Both the position numbers and the translations under genes were made by a program. From contig CAXKVR010000308.1 in assembly GCA_964058845.1 (NCBI GenBank), positions 1 through 50,922 on the forward strand: a stretch of 50,922 nt of DNA, read 5' to 3'. This stretch comes from Carex sylvatica. Lineage: Eukaryota; Streptophyta; Magnoliopsida; Poales; Cyperaceae. Shown here one piece after another: positions 32,887-44,553 of this stretch (its first letter is position 1; the number at the start of each line of letters is the position of its first letter). The notes under the pieces are model-generated. The model made no database searches. It saw only the letters and a list, made by a program, of their open reading frames with translations, and was not told where the DNA came from.

Positions 32887-34693
32887 CTAGAAAATCCATA
32901 CTATTTTGTTACCCCGAAAGTTTGGCAGCGTAGTTGGGTATTTGAAATATGCCATTAATGCCCTGTAGATGCGTTTGGATAACGGCCCGTCATGAATGCT
33001 GATGGGTTGATCACATGATTTGCTCTTCCCCACATCTATTTCGGCCAGCTCTCGAGCTACTCCTTTTCGGACCATATCTTGAATTGCTTCCATGTCTACC
33101 GTTGCTTGGGCTTTTCGAGTAGGGCTACGCTTGCAGCGGTTCCTGCGGTGAAAACGAGAGGTTCCCTATGAGTTTGTCGGAGTAGGTTGAACTATTGTTG
33201 GGCACTAAGCTACCGGTTTCCGATGTACTTTCCTTTGTAGTATAGCCATTGTCTTCACTCATCTTCAAACTGTCCCCACTCCCATCTCCATCTCCATCTC
33301 CATCTCCATCTCCATCTCCGTCTCCATTTTCATCTCCTTCTCCAACCTGAACTTTGTTTCCCTCTATGTTTTCTTGTCCTTCTTGGTCAAAGTCGAGCAA
33401 GAGGTTACGGCCGGTTCATCTTAGATTGAGCGAACCTATTGTTCTTTATATTTTTGGGGTTTGATTGTCGCATTGCTGCTGCGGGGTGATGTGGATGGGA
33501 TGGTTGTCCCGAGGTTGGAGGTCTCGAGGCTTGTCCGGGGTCTGCATGTGGGGTATAGAGTGTTGGAGGGGTCGCGTAGAGATATGGGTAGGTAGGTTGA
33601 TAGGATGAATATGGAGGATAAAAGTAAGGCAGGTACCAAAGCAGCGGGTTTTTCAGTAGACGAGGTCCATCGCGGGGATGGGGACGACCGATGCAGGTGT
33701 CTTAGGTGGCCTCTTCACCCTCTTAGGGCCAGGCTTCATCATATGGACCAGATCCGTTGCCCCGGGGTCGACATTGTTACCTAGAGTCTCAGTGGTTGCC
33801 CTTTCGAGGTCCGCTCTGGAGTCGACCGGGTCATCCTTTACGGGGTTCCCTATGGCCATGCCGGGGATAACAACCCCAGATCCAGGAGGAGTGTCTAACG
33901 GGATGTTAGGGTTGGTACCCCCCGTGTGCTTACCAGCCACCTCGAAAGGTGACGCTGTGTCATTCGTGGTAGAGCTCGACACATGCGTCATGGATGCGAC
34001 TTTGCGGGTTAGATCTAAGGCAATATTGTCTGACTTGTGGTGTTTATCTTTCAACTTCATCTTGCTCTTCGGTAAGGTTTGGGGTCCCACGGTGGTTGAT
34101 ACGAGTTAACTCTGAGGAGTAGGTCGTATGCTAAAAAGGGCTGGAACTGGGCTCGTCCTGCTCGAGGTCGCAGGCCGAGGAATAAATGAATCTCAGAAAT
34201 CAAGTGGTGATCTCAGAGACTATGAGATATCGTACTATAACCCGTGTGATATCTCTCAATGTAAGCGTGAATAGCTTGAAATAGTATCAATTTTCATCCA
34301 GTGGAGGGGCTTTATAGATAGTCCGAGTTCCATCCAGTGAATCGCCCTACACGTTCCACGTTAGGCGAGTTCCCATGATGGTTATGAGATCGTGTAGTAG
34401 TTATAACTGACGTCGTGAGCGGTTATATCGCCGGCTAGAAGGCAGTGTCATGATAACCAAAGCCGAACAGGCTGTTAACTCGGCCCATATATCTCGGGCG
34501 GTATAAGACCTTTGTGATATGGGCTTCAACATATACTTTTTACTATTATTCTAGATTGGTCTTTTGGCGAGGTCCGAATCCCAGCCTTATTCATAGTCTA
34601 TATTAATGCTTAAAGGGCCTTAGAAACGTGGTCCTATTAGATTAAAAAATAAATCCAATGTCTATCGGACCTACTCCATTCTCCAAAAGCCAA
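32887..34693 (-). mobile_element. Tat-like Ty3/gypsy fragment: LTR plus leader/gag start
   Basis: On the minus strand an LTR-like segment runs from about 34693 (TGTTGGCTTTTGG) to 34097 (ending TATCA). It has a TATA-like TCTATAAAGCC near 34310. It is followed at once by ACCACCGTGGGACCCC, the type of sequence found at the LTR/primer-site junction of Tat-branch gypsy elements. Coding pieces follow at 33653-34090 (Pro/Thr-rich, no stop for 145 codons) and 33125-33400, then 32887-33093 (EAIQDMVRKGVARELAEIDV). These look like the front of a gag region. The pol genes and 3' LTR are missing. The plus-strand ORF 33678-34109 is the shadow of the minus-strand one. Confidence 0.6.
33280..33332. repeat. 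(CCATCT)n microsatellite
   Basis: Eight or so near-perfect CCATCT hexamers, coding for alternating Asp-Gly on the minus strand within the gag-like fragment. Confidence 0.85.
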
Positions 34694-35484
34694 CAAGCAA
34701 TTAAGGTGAGAAGCGAAGAAAGAAAAAAACATTAAAATACCGATGAACAAGAGAGTGTGCTCATATCGTGAGAAAAGGCTATTTCCGAACTCATAAATAG
34801 CGTCGATTTTCGTCAAATTCCATCAAGTTTCATGAGAATTCGCTTGAAGGAAATTTTCCATCGAAATCAGGCGAGGCAAACTGATATGCGTCTCTCGGTT
34901 GTTTCTAATGACGAGAGAATTTGAGAAAACATCAAATTGATTTCTTGTGTTTATAAAAGATGTGTTTATTTATAAAATTTATAAAATTTTGAATAAGTTA
35001 GCGTAAATTTAAGCAGTAAGACAAATTCCATAAATTTAAGTGCATCCATTTTTCATTATTTATTGATGAATTAAATAAATCCTAAAATAAATTAAAAATT
35101 TATAAAGTTAGTATAAGTAATACATCACTCATCCAATAAATTAGATTTAAAATTTAAAATTCATCATTTTAATTAATTGATAATTTTTATGTTGCATTCA
35201 CTAATCGCATTACTCGAAATTTATCATGCACATGTTATATTTATTTATTTAATCGATTATGATTAATGTACTATGTTAGTGTTTTCACTTTAATTTGATA
35301 AATACAATCATTTGCCAGTTTTCAATTATATGTTGCCCATCAACCTCAAATAGGGAACAGCAGAACACAAATAAAACTTCCACAAAAAAAAAAAAAGAAT
35401 TCTTAGTAAAAAAATTGAATACAGAAAAAATAATAATTACCAAGTACAGATGTAATTGAATACGAACAAAGATTATTATTACTA
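34694..35484. other. Intergenic, AT-rich, no gene seen
   Basis: Only short ORFs and A/T runs are present. Nothing is assignable. Confidence 0.4.
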
Positions 35485-35712
35485 ATAAAGATGTGTTAGT
35501 CCGCAGCATTAACTCAGAAAATATCTCTTGAGTTAATACATATTGGTCATTCAATTGTAATCGGAGTTCAGCCGGTTCTTGTCTGAAATATAAGTGGTCT
35601 TTAATATTAGTGATGTTTTAATTCGCACAAATTTTAAAACTGATTGGCTAGTTCAGATGCATTAACTCAAAAAATTTCTTTTTGAGTTAATGCAGAGAAT
35701 ACAAATTCTGAA
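35485..35712. mobile_element. Probable degenerate Mutator-like MITE
   Basis: GCATTAACTCAGAAAATATC...TTGAGTTAAT on the left and GCATTAACTC...GAGTTAATGCAGAGAATACAAATTC on the right resemble the ends of the MITE at 9742-9959. Each arm is itself a small hairpin. The left terminus is degraded and no 9-bp duplication could be read. Confidence 0.45.
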
Positions 35713-35879
35713 AGACCTCCATCCGACCTGTACTTTAATCGTTGATAACTGATAAATGGTCCTAAATATTATAATTAAGTCAATTTGGAATCACAGCCTG
35801 GTTCCCTATTCAAAATAGTCATCATAAAATTTACTAGACCCTATTAGTCCTTCAGGATATAATATACTTGAGAAATGAA

Positions 35880-35985
35880 AGGTAGCATAGTTGACTAGAA
35901 AAAAGTCATAGAGTTGCTGTACTCAAAGATTGAGAGTTCGATTCCTCCTCACGACTTCGTAGCTTCTACGAAGATTTTCAAAAAA
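35880..35985 (+). repeat. tRNA-like (pol III) sequence, possible SINE head
   Basis: GGTAGCATAGTTGA resembles an A box and GAGTTCGATTCC a B box, about 50 bases apart. CTCACGAC follows the B box as in several plant SINEs. The arms do not fold into a good tRNA cloverleaf, so a working tRNA gene is unlikely. Confidence 0.35.
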
Positions 35986-36472
35986 AATATAATATACTAG
36001 TGTGAGAGCATCTTTTGGCGAAAATAGTCTGGTGTAATTCTCAGCGAATTATAGGACTGTAATCCCTATTCTAACCATTGATCTTTCTCGCGATGCATGC
36101 ATAAAAACTTATTTTCCAAGAATATTTTCAAGATCTACGCATGAAAAAGTTTGTACGGTTGATATCGAAATTTCAGGAATTACAGCAGATTCGTACTCTC
36201 TTTAGGCCGGCTTAGCTTGTTCAACTATTTTTTCATATGCTTCCATGTGCATATGAGTTAAAAGCAATACAACTGAAGCTACTAGTAGTTTCCCAAAACA
36301 AGTAATAAGCTGCTAAATTGTACAGTTTGATAAATAAATAATAATGTAATTTTACTATTAAATTTCACTATATAACAAATAAGCCAGCCACTATAAAAGA
36401 CAATAGCAACTCATATGCAGATCCACAATCATGCTAATTATTTTTCTATAATACTAGGACTACATCAATCGA

Positions 36473-38293
36473 TTAACTTCGAGTTTTCTGGGTATTCTGA
36501 GCCAATTTATAAAATAGACTGCCATCGTAAACACTTTTTACAGTATCCTTTTGAAGAAATCCATCTTCATCTTTGGCCAGACTATACAGGAGCTTCCATT
36601 CAACCTTGCTACCAGCACTGTCAAAGTCAAAAGTTAAAAAAAAAAAAAAAACTTAAATCAACTACCACAGGTCGGAATTTTAGTATCCAGGTGTAAAGAT
36701 AAAATGCAAGATTGAATTCAATTTTTCTTTCCCAACAATAAGATAGACTTCCATCATCTTTGCACAAATAACAAAACCCAAGATTTTCTTCAAGAGACAA
36801 AATTACGTACCGTCCCCTAATATCACCCGGTTCTTGGTTTCCTTGAAGCATGTTGTCCAATTCTTGTGACGATAGTGCATTCGGATTTGTTTTTCCATAC
36901 TTTGTGAATATCTGTTCAAACTTTTCAGGAACAAACCTACAATTTCAGAATCAGATGAGTTCACTTTTTCTCAACAATAATATAAGCAACCCTGAAAGCA
37001 TTGCATGAACATGGTTCAGCAGAAAGCAAGCTATTATTGCAGAATAATATGATAAAAAATGTCATTAAATATTGTATACCACCAAACTAAATTTATGCTA
37101 AGTACAGCTAAGTAATATGACCAAAATTGTACAGCCATATTTATGGTGTTGTCCTTGTTATTCTCTTCTGTTTGTGCTTTCATGCTCAATCCTTGTTCTG
37201 AACATTTTCAAATGCAATGTAAATTGAGCTCTGTGCGCATCATTAGAACCTTTAAATTGAGTATATAATAATAAGTAATGCAAATGTAGTTAATAACCCG
37301 GAAATTATGTATGTGATACTACAAAACAAGCAATAGTAACAGTAAGCATACTTTCCGTCAGAGTCATAGGCATCAGTATCGCTACCATGTTTACCCTTGC
37401 TGATGTTTGATATATAGATAGGGAGACTCGGCGATAGTCCTGTCCCCTGTGGTTTTACCAGAAAACTAATTCATAATGATATTTTTTAGATATTTATCCC
37501 TAAAGAAATCAGAGAAAAGAAAAAGTACAGGAGGTCTTGTTGGGGGGTTGAGAGCACCATTGATGAAGAGGGAGCCTGCTATGGCTAGAGCAACATTAAC
37601 ACCAAGTGCGAGCAAGCCTGAAATGGAAAATTGAACATCAATTTATCTTGCCAAATTTTAAGAATGACAACCCTCAAATTGTATATTGATCCAACAGAAA
37701 AGAGAGAGAGAAAGAGTACCACTGTCAAAATGGAAATAAATTGTGAATTACCTTGATAGGTCTCGTTAATGTTGATGATCCCATCATTGTCTCTGTCAAA
37801 GAATGCCACGTGCATTTGAAGCGCTGTCAGATTTGCAGACTTCGAATGTGCAGTATCTTTTACATGGATAACGAATTTCAATTTACCGTACAAAGTAAAA
37901 TAAATCAGAATTGAAGTAAAATTAGAAGAAGAAAAAATGGAGAATCCTCTTTTCCTCATTACAAACTTGACAACTACAGGAATACATAAAAAAAAAAGTA
38001 TTTTGAATTTAAATAAAAAAAGAAATAAAAAGGAGTAAGCATTGAGAAGAAAAATTCTACATACCATTTTTTGAAGAAGGTGTTGTTCCATCAGCCTGTC
38101 CGAGCGGAATTGCAGATAAAACAGACAGCAATCTTCAATTGAAAAGAAAAAGAGATAAGAAAAGGAAGAAGAGTTCAGAATAGAGATATCAGATATGCAT
38201 GTGAAAGTTGATTGAGAATTATAAAAAGGTTGTAATTGAAAAGAATGGGACAAGGCACATGAAAGTGGGGAGTAGTATTATGTGGAGGCGCAT
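36473..38293 (-). CDS. Caleosin / peroxygenase-like protein, copy B (7 exons)
   Basis: Coding exons on the minus strand: 38293-38259, 38132-38065, 37856-37752, 37617-37529, 37446-37352, 36936-36811, 36617-36473. All introns are GT-AG, the sum is 663 nt, and the protein is 220 aa ending in TAA. A hydrophobic N-terminus (about 5-25) suggests ER entry. His50 lies in MHVAFFD, the EF-hand loop at 55-66 is complete (DRDNDGIININE), a hydrophobic segment with GLLALG follows at about 67-95, a proline-containing stretch lies at 105-108, and His119 lies in GKHGSDTD. The C-terminus carries EWKLLYSLAKDEDG and VYDGSLFYKL. Exons 2, 3, 5 and 6 have exactly the lengths of copy A (68, 105, 95, 126 nt). The cysteine usual near LCKDKDG in seed caleosins is Ala here and in copy A. 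Likely role: Ca2+-regulated fatty-acid peroxygenase at the ER or lipid droplet. An alternative first exon exists upstream. Confidence 0.88.
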
Positions 38294-38615
38294 GTCTTTC
38301 TTGCGTTTGTTTCTGGTTTCCTCAGGTGATAATATGGGGTCACCTCTTTATTTATAAACAGTTGCAATTCAAAGGAATGAGAAATAGTACATGAACGCGG
38401 AGAGACTGTGGAGGCGCATGCCTGTCTTCTTTCGTTTAATTGTTTCTTGGTTTCTCAGCTGATGAATGGGGTCACCAATTTATTAGAGACACTGAGACAG
38501 TTGTAACTGAAAAGAATAAGAGATGGGTACATCAACGTGGAGGCGCTGTCTTCTTTCGCTTGTTTCTGGTTTTCTCCGGATGTCATCGATCGCTTTAAAT
38601 ATAGAGAGATGGTTG
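38228..38615 (-). repeat. Threefold tandem repeat of promoter and first exon of caleosin B
   Basis: GTGGAGGCGC occurs at 38282, 38408 and 38537, so the period is 126-129 bp. Each unit also has TTGTAATTGAAAAG-like and TTCTTTCG(C/T)TTGTTTCTGG-like blocks and a GGGGTCACC or equivalent. On the minus strand TATA-like words precede the units: TATAAATAAAG at about 38346-38356, CTAATAAATTGG near 38480 and TATATTTAAAG near 38600. Units 1 and 2 keep ATG and a splice donor; unit 3 has lost the ATG. Confidence 0.8.
38391..38419 (-). other. Alternative first coding exon of caleosin B
   Basis: Within the second promoter repeat an ATG opens 29 nt (MRLHSLSAF plus 2 nt) followed by a GTACTA donor in the same phase as exon 1 at 38293-38259. 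Its length and wording match exon 1 of copy C (29 nt) better than the downstream exon does. It could be used as an alternative start or be a relic. This is inference from sequence only. Confidence 0.45.
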
Positions 38616-39275
38616 TAAATACGCAAGTGAGGCAAACTTCTTTTGGGAAGATTAGCTGTTTGGGAAACCCAATACAGGTAAAATTAACCTAATATTAGAT
38701 AAGAACGGTAAAAAGATCTGCTAGCGAAAAATAAGGAAAGACAATATCTGCTCACACGGACTGCATCCTGAAAAATATTTTCTCAAACGGAAAGAAAAGG
38801 GAAGGAAAGATTTGCTATTAAAACAGGAATTCACATCCCCTCAGGTTACCTGACTGACAACAATTACAATCATATGGTTCTTTTAGCCTGGCACGAATCT
38901 CAAAACGAACTCCTACAGTCTCTGCAGGAACCGGATTGAGTTTGATCCGGCCGGGATTAATCTGGATCGTCAGTTTCAATTTGCTTGAGTCAGGTACCTG
39001 GGAGGATACGGATCCTTAAAACAGACCCTGAACACGCTTAGTTTCTTTTTTGTTTTTTTTAAATGGATCTTACAAGCAGCTTGTGCTAGTTGTGGATATT
39101 TTTTTGAAAAAAAAAAAAAATTAGTACAAGAGTACAAGTCTACAAGCCCATAAACACGCATAAGATAATTTTGTTAAGAGAGGTTATTTTTTGTCGGACA
39201 GTAAAATTTTGTATCATTTCTTTTGTAAAATGTGAATTATTTACGCATATGAATTCGTATTGGCTTAATACTTAT
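38616..39275. other. Upstream region of caleosin B and intergenic DNA
   Basis: No ORF with support. Possible distal promoter of copy B. A run of A at 39106-39120 is preceded by T-rich DNA. No motif was assigned with confidence. Confidence 0.35.
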
Positions 39276-40041
39276 GGTCATGTTTGATTGTGGACTAAAC
39301 AGTGGAATAAGAATTTTAGATCTCACTTATTTCATCAAACGTGATTTAATTAAGCCGGACTAAGATGGAATAAGTCGATCTTTAGGCCGGACTAAATTGG
39401 CCTAAACTAAACCACCTCTCTAGATGGTTTGATTTTAATTGAGTATGAGGCCTAACTTTTTATTATTTTTACTATTTTTAATCACATTTAAAAAAATATA
39501 AAATAAGCAGATTTTTTTCATTTACATAAGAAAACTTATAACTTTATCAATTATAGAATTAATATTTTTTTTAAATAGCACAACTTTCTAAATCAACAAA
39601 ATATGCAATCTAAAAAATAATTAAATAAAATATTTTTTAAATTATACTAAAAAATAATAATTTTTTTGTTCATCAACCTAACACATTTTTGACAAATAAA
39701 TTAGTACACATATAACTTTAATTAAATAAGATTCATTAAATACAATGTGCTTCTCTAAGATATAGAATTAATTTATACATAACTTGTTTTCTTGTACAAT
39801 TTCTTTCAATCAAAATAAAAAAAATACAAAGAATAGTTTTATTATTGTTATTACAAATTTTGTATGACAAAATAATTTGTAATATCAAATCATGCCTTAA
39901 ACCATCAAATTCTTATCAAATAAGGAATAATTTAAGTCAAGGTATAACTTTAAATATCAACTAAACATGAATAATTTAGATCGGCCTAAGTTGAAATAAC
40001 CAAGTTATGCCTCATTAACTTTAGTCCACAACCAAACATGG
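39276..40041. mobile_element. Inverted-repeat element, class unclear
   Basis: CATGTTTGATTGTGGACTAAA near the left end pairs with TTTAGTCCACAACCAAACATG near the right end (about 21 bp, one mismatch). Inner segments (GCCGGACTAA against TTAGATCGGCC) also partly pair. The interior is AT-rich and noncoding. No target-site duplication could be read, so the superfamily is not assigned. Confidence 0.6.
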
Positions 40042-41336
40042 GATGTAAATACCGAATGAAATCAATTGCTTTTTCTTTTCTTTTTTGTGAAAAAACAGGA
40101 ACTTTATTTTTCTCATTCAGCTCTTGATCTTCATCGAGAATCATGCCTAAACAAATTTAAACGGTTGGATTATGAAAAACAAGTTTCTGTTTTTTTTTTT
40201 TTAAATAAAAGCAACATATTCGTATTCCATAAATATATGACAATATTGCGTGTTCTACTTGATAAATGATTCATAAGTCCAAAAAATCCGCAAAGTGACT
40301 GTTACCAACCCTCTCTGGTTAGATAGGCATGTTCAGCGGTTTATTTTAGTTTGGTTAATCTTGGTTGATTCTGTTGACTATAAACATAACATAATTCTTT
40401 TTTTTTTTTTTAGTTCAAATTTATATCAACCAAGCAAATAAAACAGAGTAGTTGTAAATTTTATAGTTCATATCAATACAAATACTACTAGTCAATAATT
40501 ATAGTATTGCCCATAGAATTGAGTATTTCATAGTAATTATGTCTCGCTCATGTTAGCTTTATTTGATTTGGTACGATTTATACTACGATTTATACTATAT
40601 AAAATTAAATGAGTTCGGTTTAAATCGAAACGACCGAATACATTGTTTATACTAGTGTTTTTACATTGGGTATAAGAAGATTAAGCAAGTTCACTGAATT
40701 TTTTGATAGACATATAGTTGATGGGATTCCAAATGGAATTGGTATTACCAGTTTTTTTATAGGAGAAGGAATTAGGTATATAGGAAATGGGAGAGTCTCA
40801 TCTTATTTATTCTTTTTTTTATGTTTTGTATCTTTGTTTTTTTTAATCTTCTTTTTTCTTTATTAATAGACATTTAATACACATATATTTCAAAATTTTA
40901 GAAATTCTTTTATTTCTAATTAAAAAATATATGAAAATTCAAAACATATTGAAACACATATATTCTATAGAAGTATAGAAGGAAATCTTCTCTGTAGTTC
41001 AATAGATAACTAAATATCTTATAGTTGAGTAATATTTAGTATTAGAAAAATATTAGTACTTCCCAAATTATATTGGTTGGCAGCAACTCACTAATTACCT
41101 ATTTTATCTAATTTTTCAAAATTAAACGTATCATGATTTATGTAATCTAATCAAGTTATTGCATCGATTTTTTACAATTTTATTGTACAAAATAATCTTT
41201 ACATAAATGCACGATGTTACATTTAATAAAAAAAAATGCGGCCTAATACCTGTTCTCGGGATTTCATACGGTTCATATATACATATTTGTGGTATATTTG
41301 TGCTCTCACAACTTGTCACAGAAGATATATCACTAT
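40042..41336. other. Intergenic, AT-rich, no gene seen
   Basis: A stretch near 40335-40640 with GGTTTATTTTAGTTTGGTT and GAGTTCGGTTTAAATCGAAACGACCGAA resembles the repeat found around the hAT insertion (19479-19620), so it may be another copy. The rest is unassigned. Confidence 0.35.
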
Positions 41337-41345
41337 TTTTAGTAT

Positions 41346-41766
41346 GAGGAGGGTTCAAATGCACCCAAATTTTTGTGTATTCAAATGCACTCTATCTTTC
41401 ATATTTTTTATCTCCGTTCTCAAAGTCACAACAGTCAATCCGAACCGTTAGATGCGATCTATATATTAAGATGTGCTTGGAGTTCAAATTTTATATTTTT
41501 TGAATTTTTTTTTACTATTTATTAAACCACTTTGAAAATTGCTGATCCAATGGTCTAGAAAATGTAAAATCAGTGATTTTCAAAGTAGTTTAATAAATAG
41601 TAAAGAAATTTCAAAAAATGTAATATTTGGTCTCCAAGTACATCTTAATATATATATCGTATCTAACGTTCGGATTGATTATTCGGACTTTAAAAACGAA
41701 AAAAAAAAATTGAAAGATAGAGTGCATTTAAGTACACAAAAATTTAAGTGCATTTGAACCCTCCTC
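41346..41766. mobile_element. Mutator-like fold-back MITE (421 bp) with perfect 9-bp duplication
   Basis: The ends GAGGAGGGTTCAAATGCAC and, inverted, GAGGAGGGTTCAAATGCAC pair, and pairing continues over roughly 55 bp. The duplication TTTTAGTAT lies at 41337-41345 and 41767-41775. Nine bases is the Mutator signature. The interior is a second palindrome centred near 41560 and shares its core with the MITEs at 1814-2189 and 11110-11490. The ORFs at 41236-41451 and 41539-41757 are translations of the arms. Confidence 0.9.
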
Positions 41767-41775
41767 TTTTAGTAT

Positions 41776-43148
41776 TACTCTATTAAAGAAACTCAGAAAT
41801 TTCATGAGTTCGAAGAGGTTTGCTGTTTGCACCCTTAACCTATATATAGGAATGAGGTTTGCACGACGATAAGCATGGAAAAGGGCACAAAACATCATAG
41901 CAGCATTGATGTTCAATGCAACAAATTAAAGCTAACTTCAGTTCAGTCACAACAACACATCCTCGTATGACCTGAGTAACGTTTAACTGATGTTTTTGTT
42001 TTTGGTTTTGTTTTTTTTGAAAGGTACGGTTAACTTATTTTATTGCACATGATAATTCCTATTTGTGAAAACTAATTGCTAAGCCACGTCATTGAACGAC
42101 CTTTTACAAATTGATTACAATTTGAAGATATTCTTATGCTTCGGAAATAAGAGAAAGTTTTGCATTTCTGGATCCGATATAACTAAATATTTTGCGAAAC
42201 ATCAAATGAGACGAACAGCTAATTTTTCTGTGCACGTATCTCAAAAAAAATCTTGTGTGAATTAAATCTTTGCAATAACTAAATATTTGGACCGTCTGAT
42301 CAGCTTTAAATTTTGTGTGAATTAAATCTGCACTAATATTGAAGACCTCTTATATTTTAGGTTGGAGTCGGATGGACTCCGTTTACAATCGGACAGATAA
42401 TATGTATTAACTCAAAAAGATGATCTTTTGAGTTATTTCAGACGACGCGGACTCAGCTTATGAGTAAAAAATGCATCATTATCATTAAATGTTTTGTCTT
42501 TTACTATTGTTTTAGTATGTAATTATTTTTTAATTATGGTAAAAAGTAAAGAATGTACAAGAATATGTCTAGCGTACGTAATAGTTTTAATCATCATTTT
42601 CTATGTAGAACTTCCAACTCTAATAAAATTTTGTGAAGAAAGAAAGGGCTAAACCTTTCTTCACTTAAATAAATTAGAAACAAGAAAAGGCAAATCTTCT
42701 GGAAAAAAAGTTTTTTTTTTCTCTTTGTTTTTTTTAAGGAAACGTAATCGACTTTTGCAAATAATACATTACGCAATGAACATTTTTGGGAGAAAATTTG
42801 AGTTCAACGAGTTTCTGATCCATCTGATTCATTTTAAAATTTGTGCACACCGTTTTAATATTCGTACATATCTAGTATGTACATATTTTAAAACAGATCG
42901 GATGAATTGAAATCCATCGAACGCAAATTTGAATCGATGAGCGTCGGACCCAAATTGCGCCCCTCTTTTGGACCTTGAAGAAAGATCAACAGTTGGAAGT
43001 TGGGTAAATAATATTGAAGTTCGACAACAATCGAATCGATTCACCCATGATAAACGTTAAATAACAATGTACATGTGCGCATCCAAGTTCAAGCTTTATT
43101 TATATATACATACATTACCAAGATCATATTAATTTACTATGATTAATT
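41776..43148. other. Intergenic, AT-rich, with a small hairpin
   Basis: At about 42395-42430 TTAACTCAAAAAGATGATCTTTTGAGTTA is a compact palindrome related to the MITE at 9742-9959. No gene is seen. A polypyrimidine run lies near 42715. Confidence 0.4.
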
Positions 43149-44553
43149 TTAGCTGGACTTCTGCTTCTCCAATTTATAAAACAGACTGCCATAATACACA
43201 CTTCTTATAGTATATATCATTTTGAAGAAATCCATCTTTATCCTTTCCAAGCTCATACAAAAGTTTCCATTTGCCCAAGCTACCAACTGTTAGGATTCAT
43301 CATGAGAATTAAAAAAATATATATTGGTGACTCCTAGGGACCAAAAATTTAGAATGAAAAATACAATATCAAGATGCTGAAATAAAACCTAGTTGGATTG
43401 TATTTTACTTGTTAAATAAATAGATAGCCTATCAGCCCAATTTACACAGAACAAAACTCAAGGTTAAATTTCTGAAAGAGGTAAATACTTGCTTTCCATT
43501 GCTGTCAGTCGGATCTTTGTTTACTTGTAGCATGTTATCTAACTCTTGCGATGTGAGTACATTCGGATTTGTTTTTGCATATTTCGTGACATTCTCCTCA
43601 AATTTTTCAGGAACAAACCTATAGTTTCATAATTATAGCCCATTAGGTGAGGCAAATTAAGTGAAATCATTAATATGTCATACTGTCAATCAAATTTTCT
43701 TACTCATACTGGTTCCATTGCACATCTTAGTAATTAAATTTGGCACAATCATATCACACTGTTGTTAATTTGCTTCCTTTTATTTTCTTTTAATTATCTC
43801 GCTTTTTTAATCTTTACTTTTATTATGATTATCATCACTTTGTGTTCATCAATATACAACATGAATGCTGCTCTTGCAGATATCAGGCAAACCGTGGGAT
43901 GCATTCATATTAAATCATTTAATCCATGCTATATTTTTCAATGTTCTTGGTTCAAAAATATAAACTCCTCAAATAATTTGCATTTAAATACCTTCCTACA
44001 TAGTCATAGACATCCGTATCGCCACCATGTTTCCCTCTTGCTGATGTTCTCCACATAAACAGGAAGAAGAGGTAATGGAATTTCCCCCCTCTGTTTTACA
44101 AATATGTATTTTAGAAGGACAATTCATCAATTTTATCATATCGAAATAGAATCAAAGATGTGGGTTTGTTTCCGCTACTATTCATTCCATAAATAGCAGG
44201 AATGACAGAGAACTCTGAATCTAGTGATTAAAAACTACAGTTCCAATAGGATCTCAGGTGTTGCCAGATTAATACCTCTAAAAGTACTGTGAATCTGGTC
44301 CGATAATTTTAGTAATAAGGTCCCACTTTTTTAAAAATTGAATAACAGCAGATACAGAGTTGGAAATATGATGAGATACGGATAAAAGAAGAGTACAGGA
44401 ACTGTTTTCGGACTGAGAATTCCATTGATGAATAACGCACTCATTGAGGCCGTTCCAACACCATGACCAAGGGCACGCATGCCTGACACCAAAACAGGTC
44501 CCGAAGATTTTGGGATCCATGGCGGAAGAAAATTTTGGACTATTTATATATAC

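Noticed and set aside
33678..34109. 143-aa plus-strand ORF
   Set aside because: Antisense shadow of the gag-like minus-strand frame. The LTR and TATA orientation support minus.
35880..35985. Functional tRNA gene
   Set aside because: Acceptor and T-arm pairing is poor; only the A and B box words are present, so a SINE-like origin is preferred.
37585..38253. 222-aa minus-strand ORF
   Set aside because: It reads straight through introns 1-3 of caleosin B; only exon 3 is in its frame. The spliced gene explains the region better.
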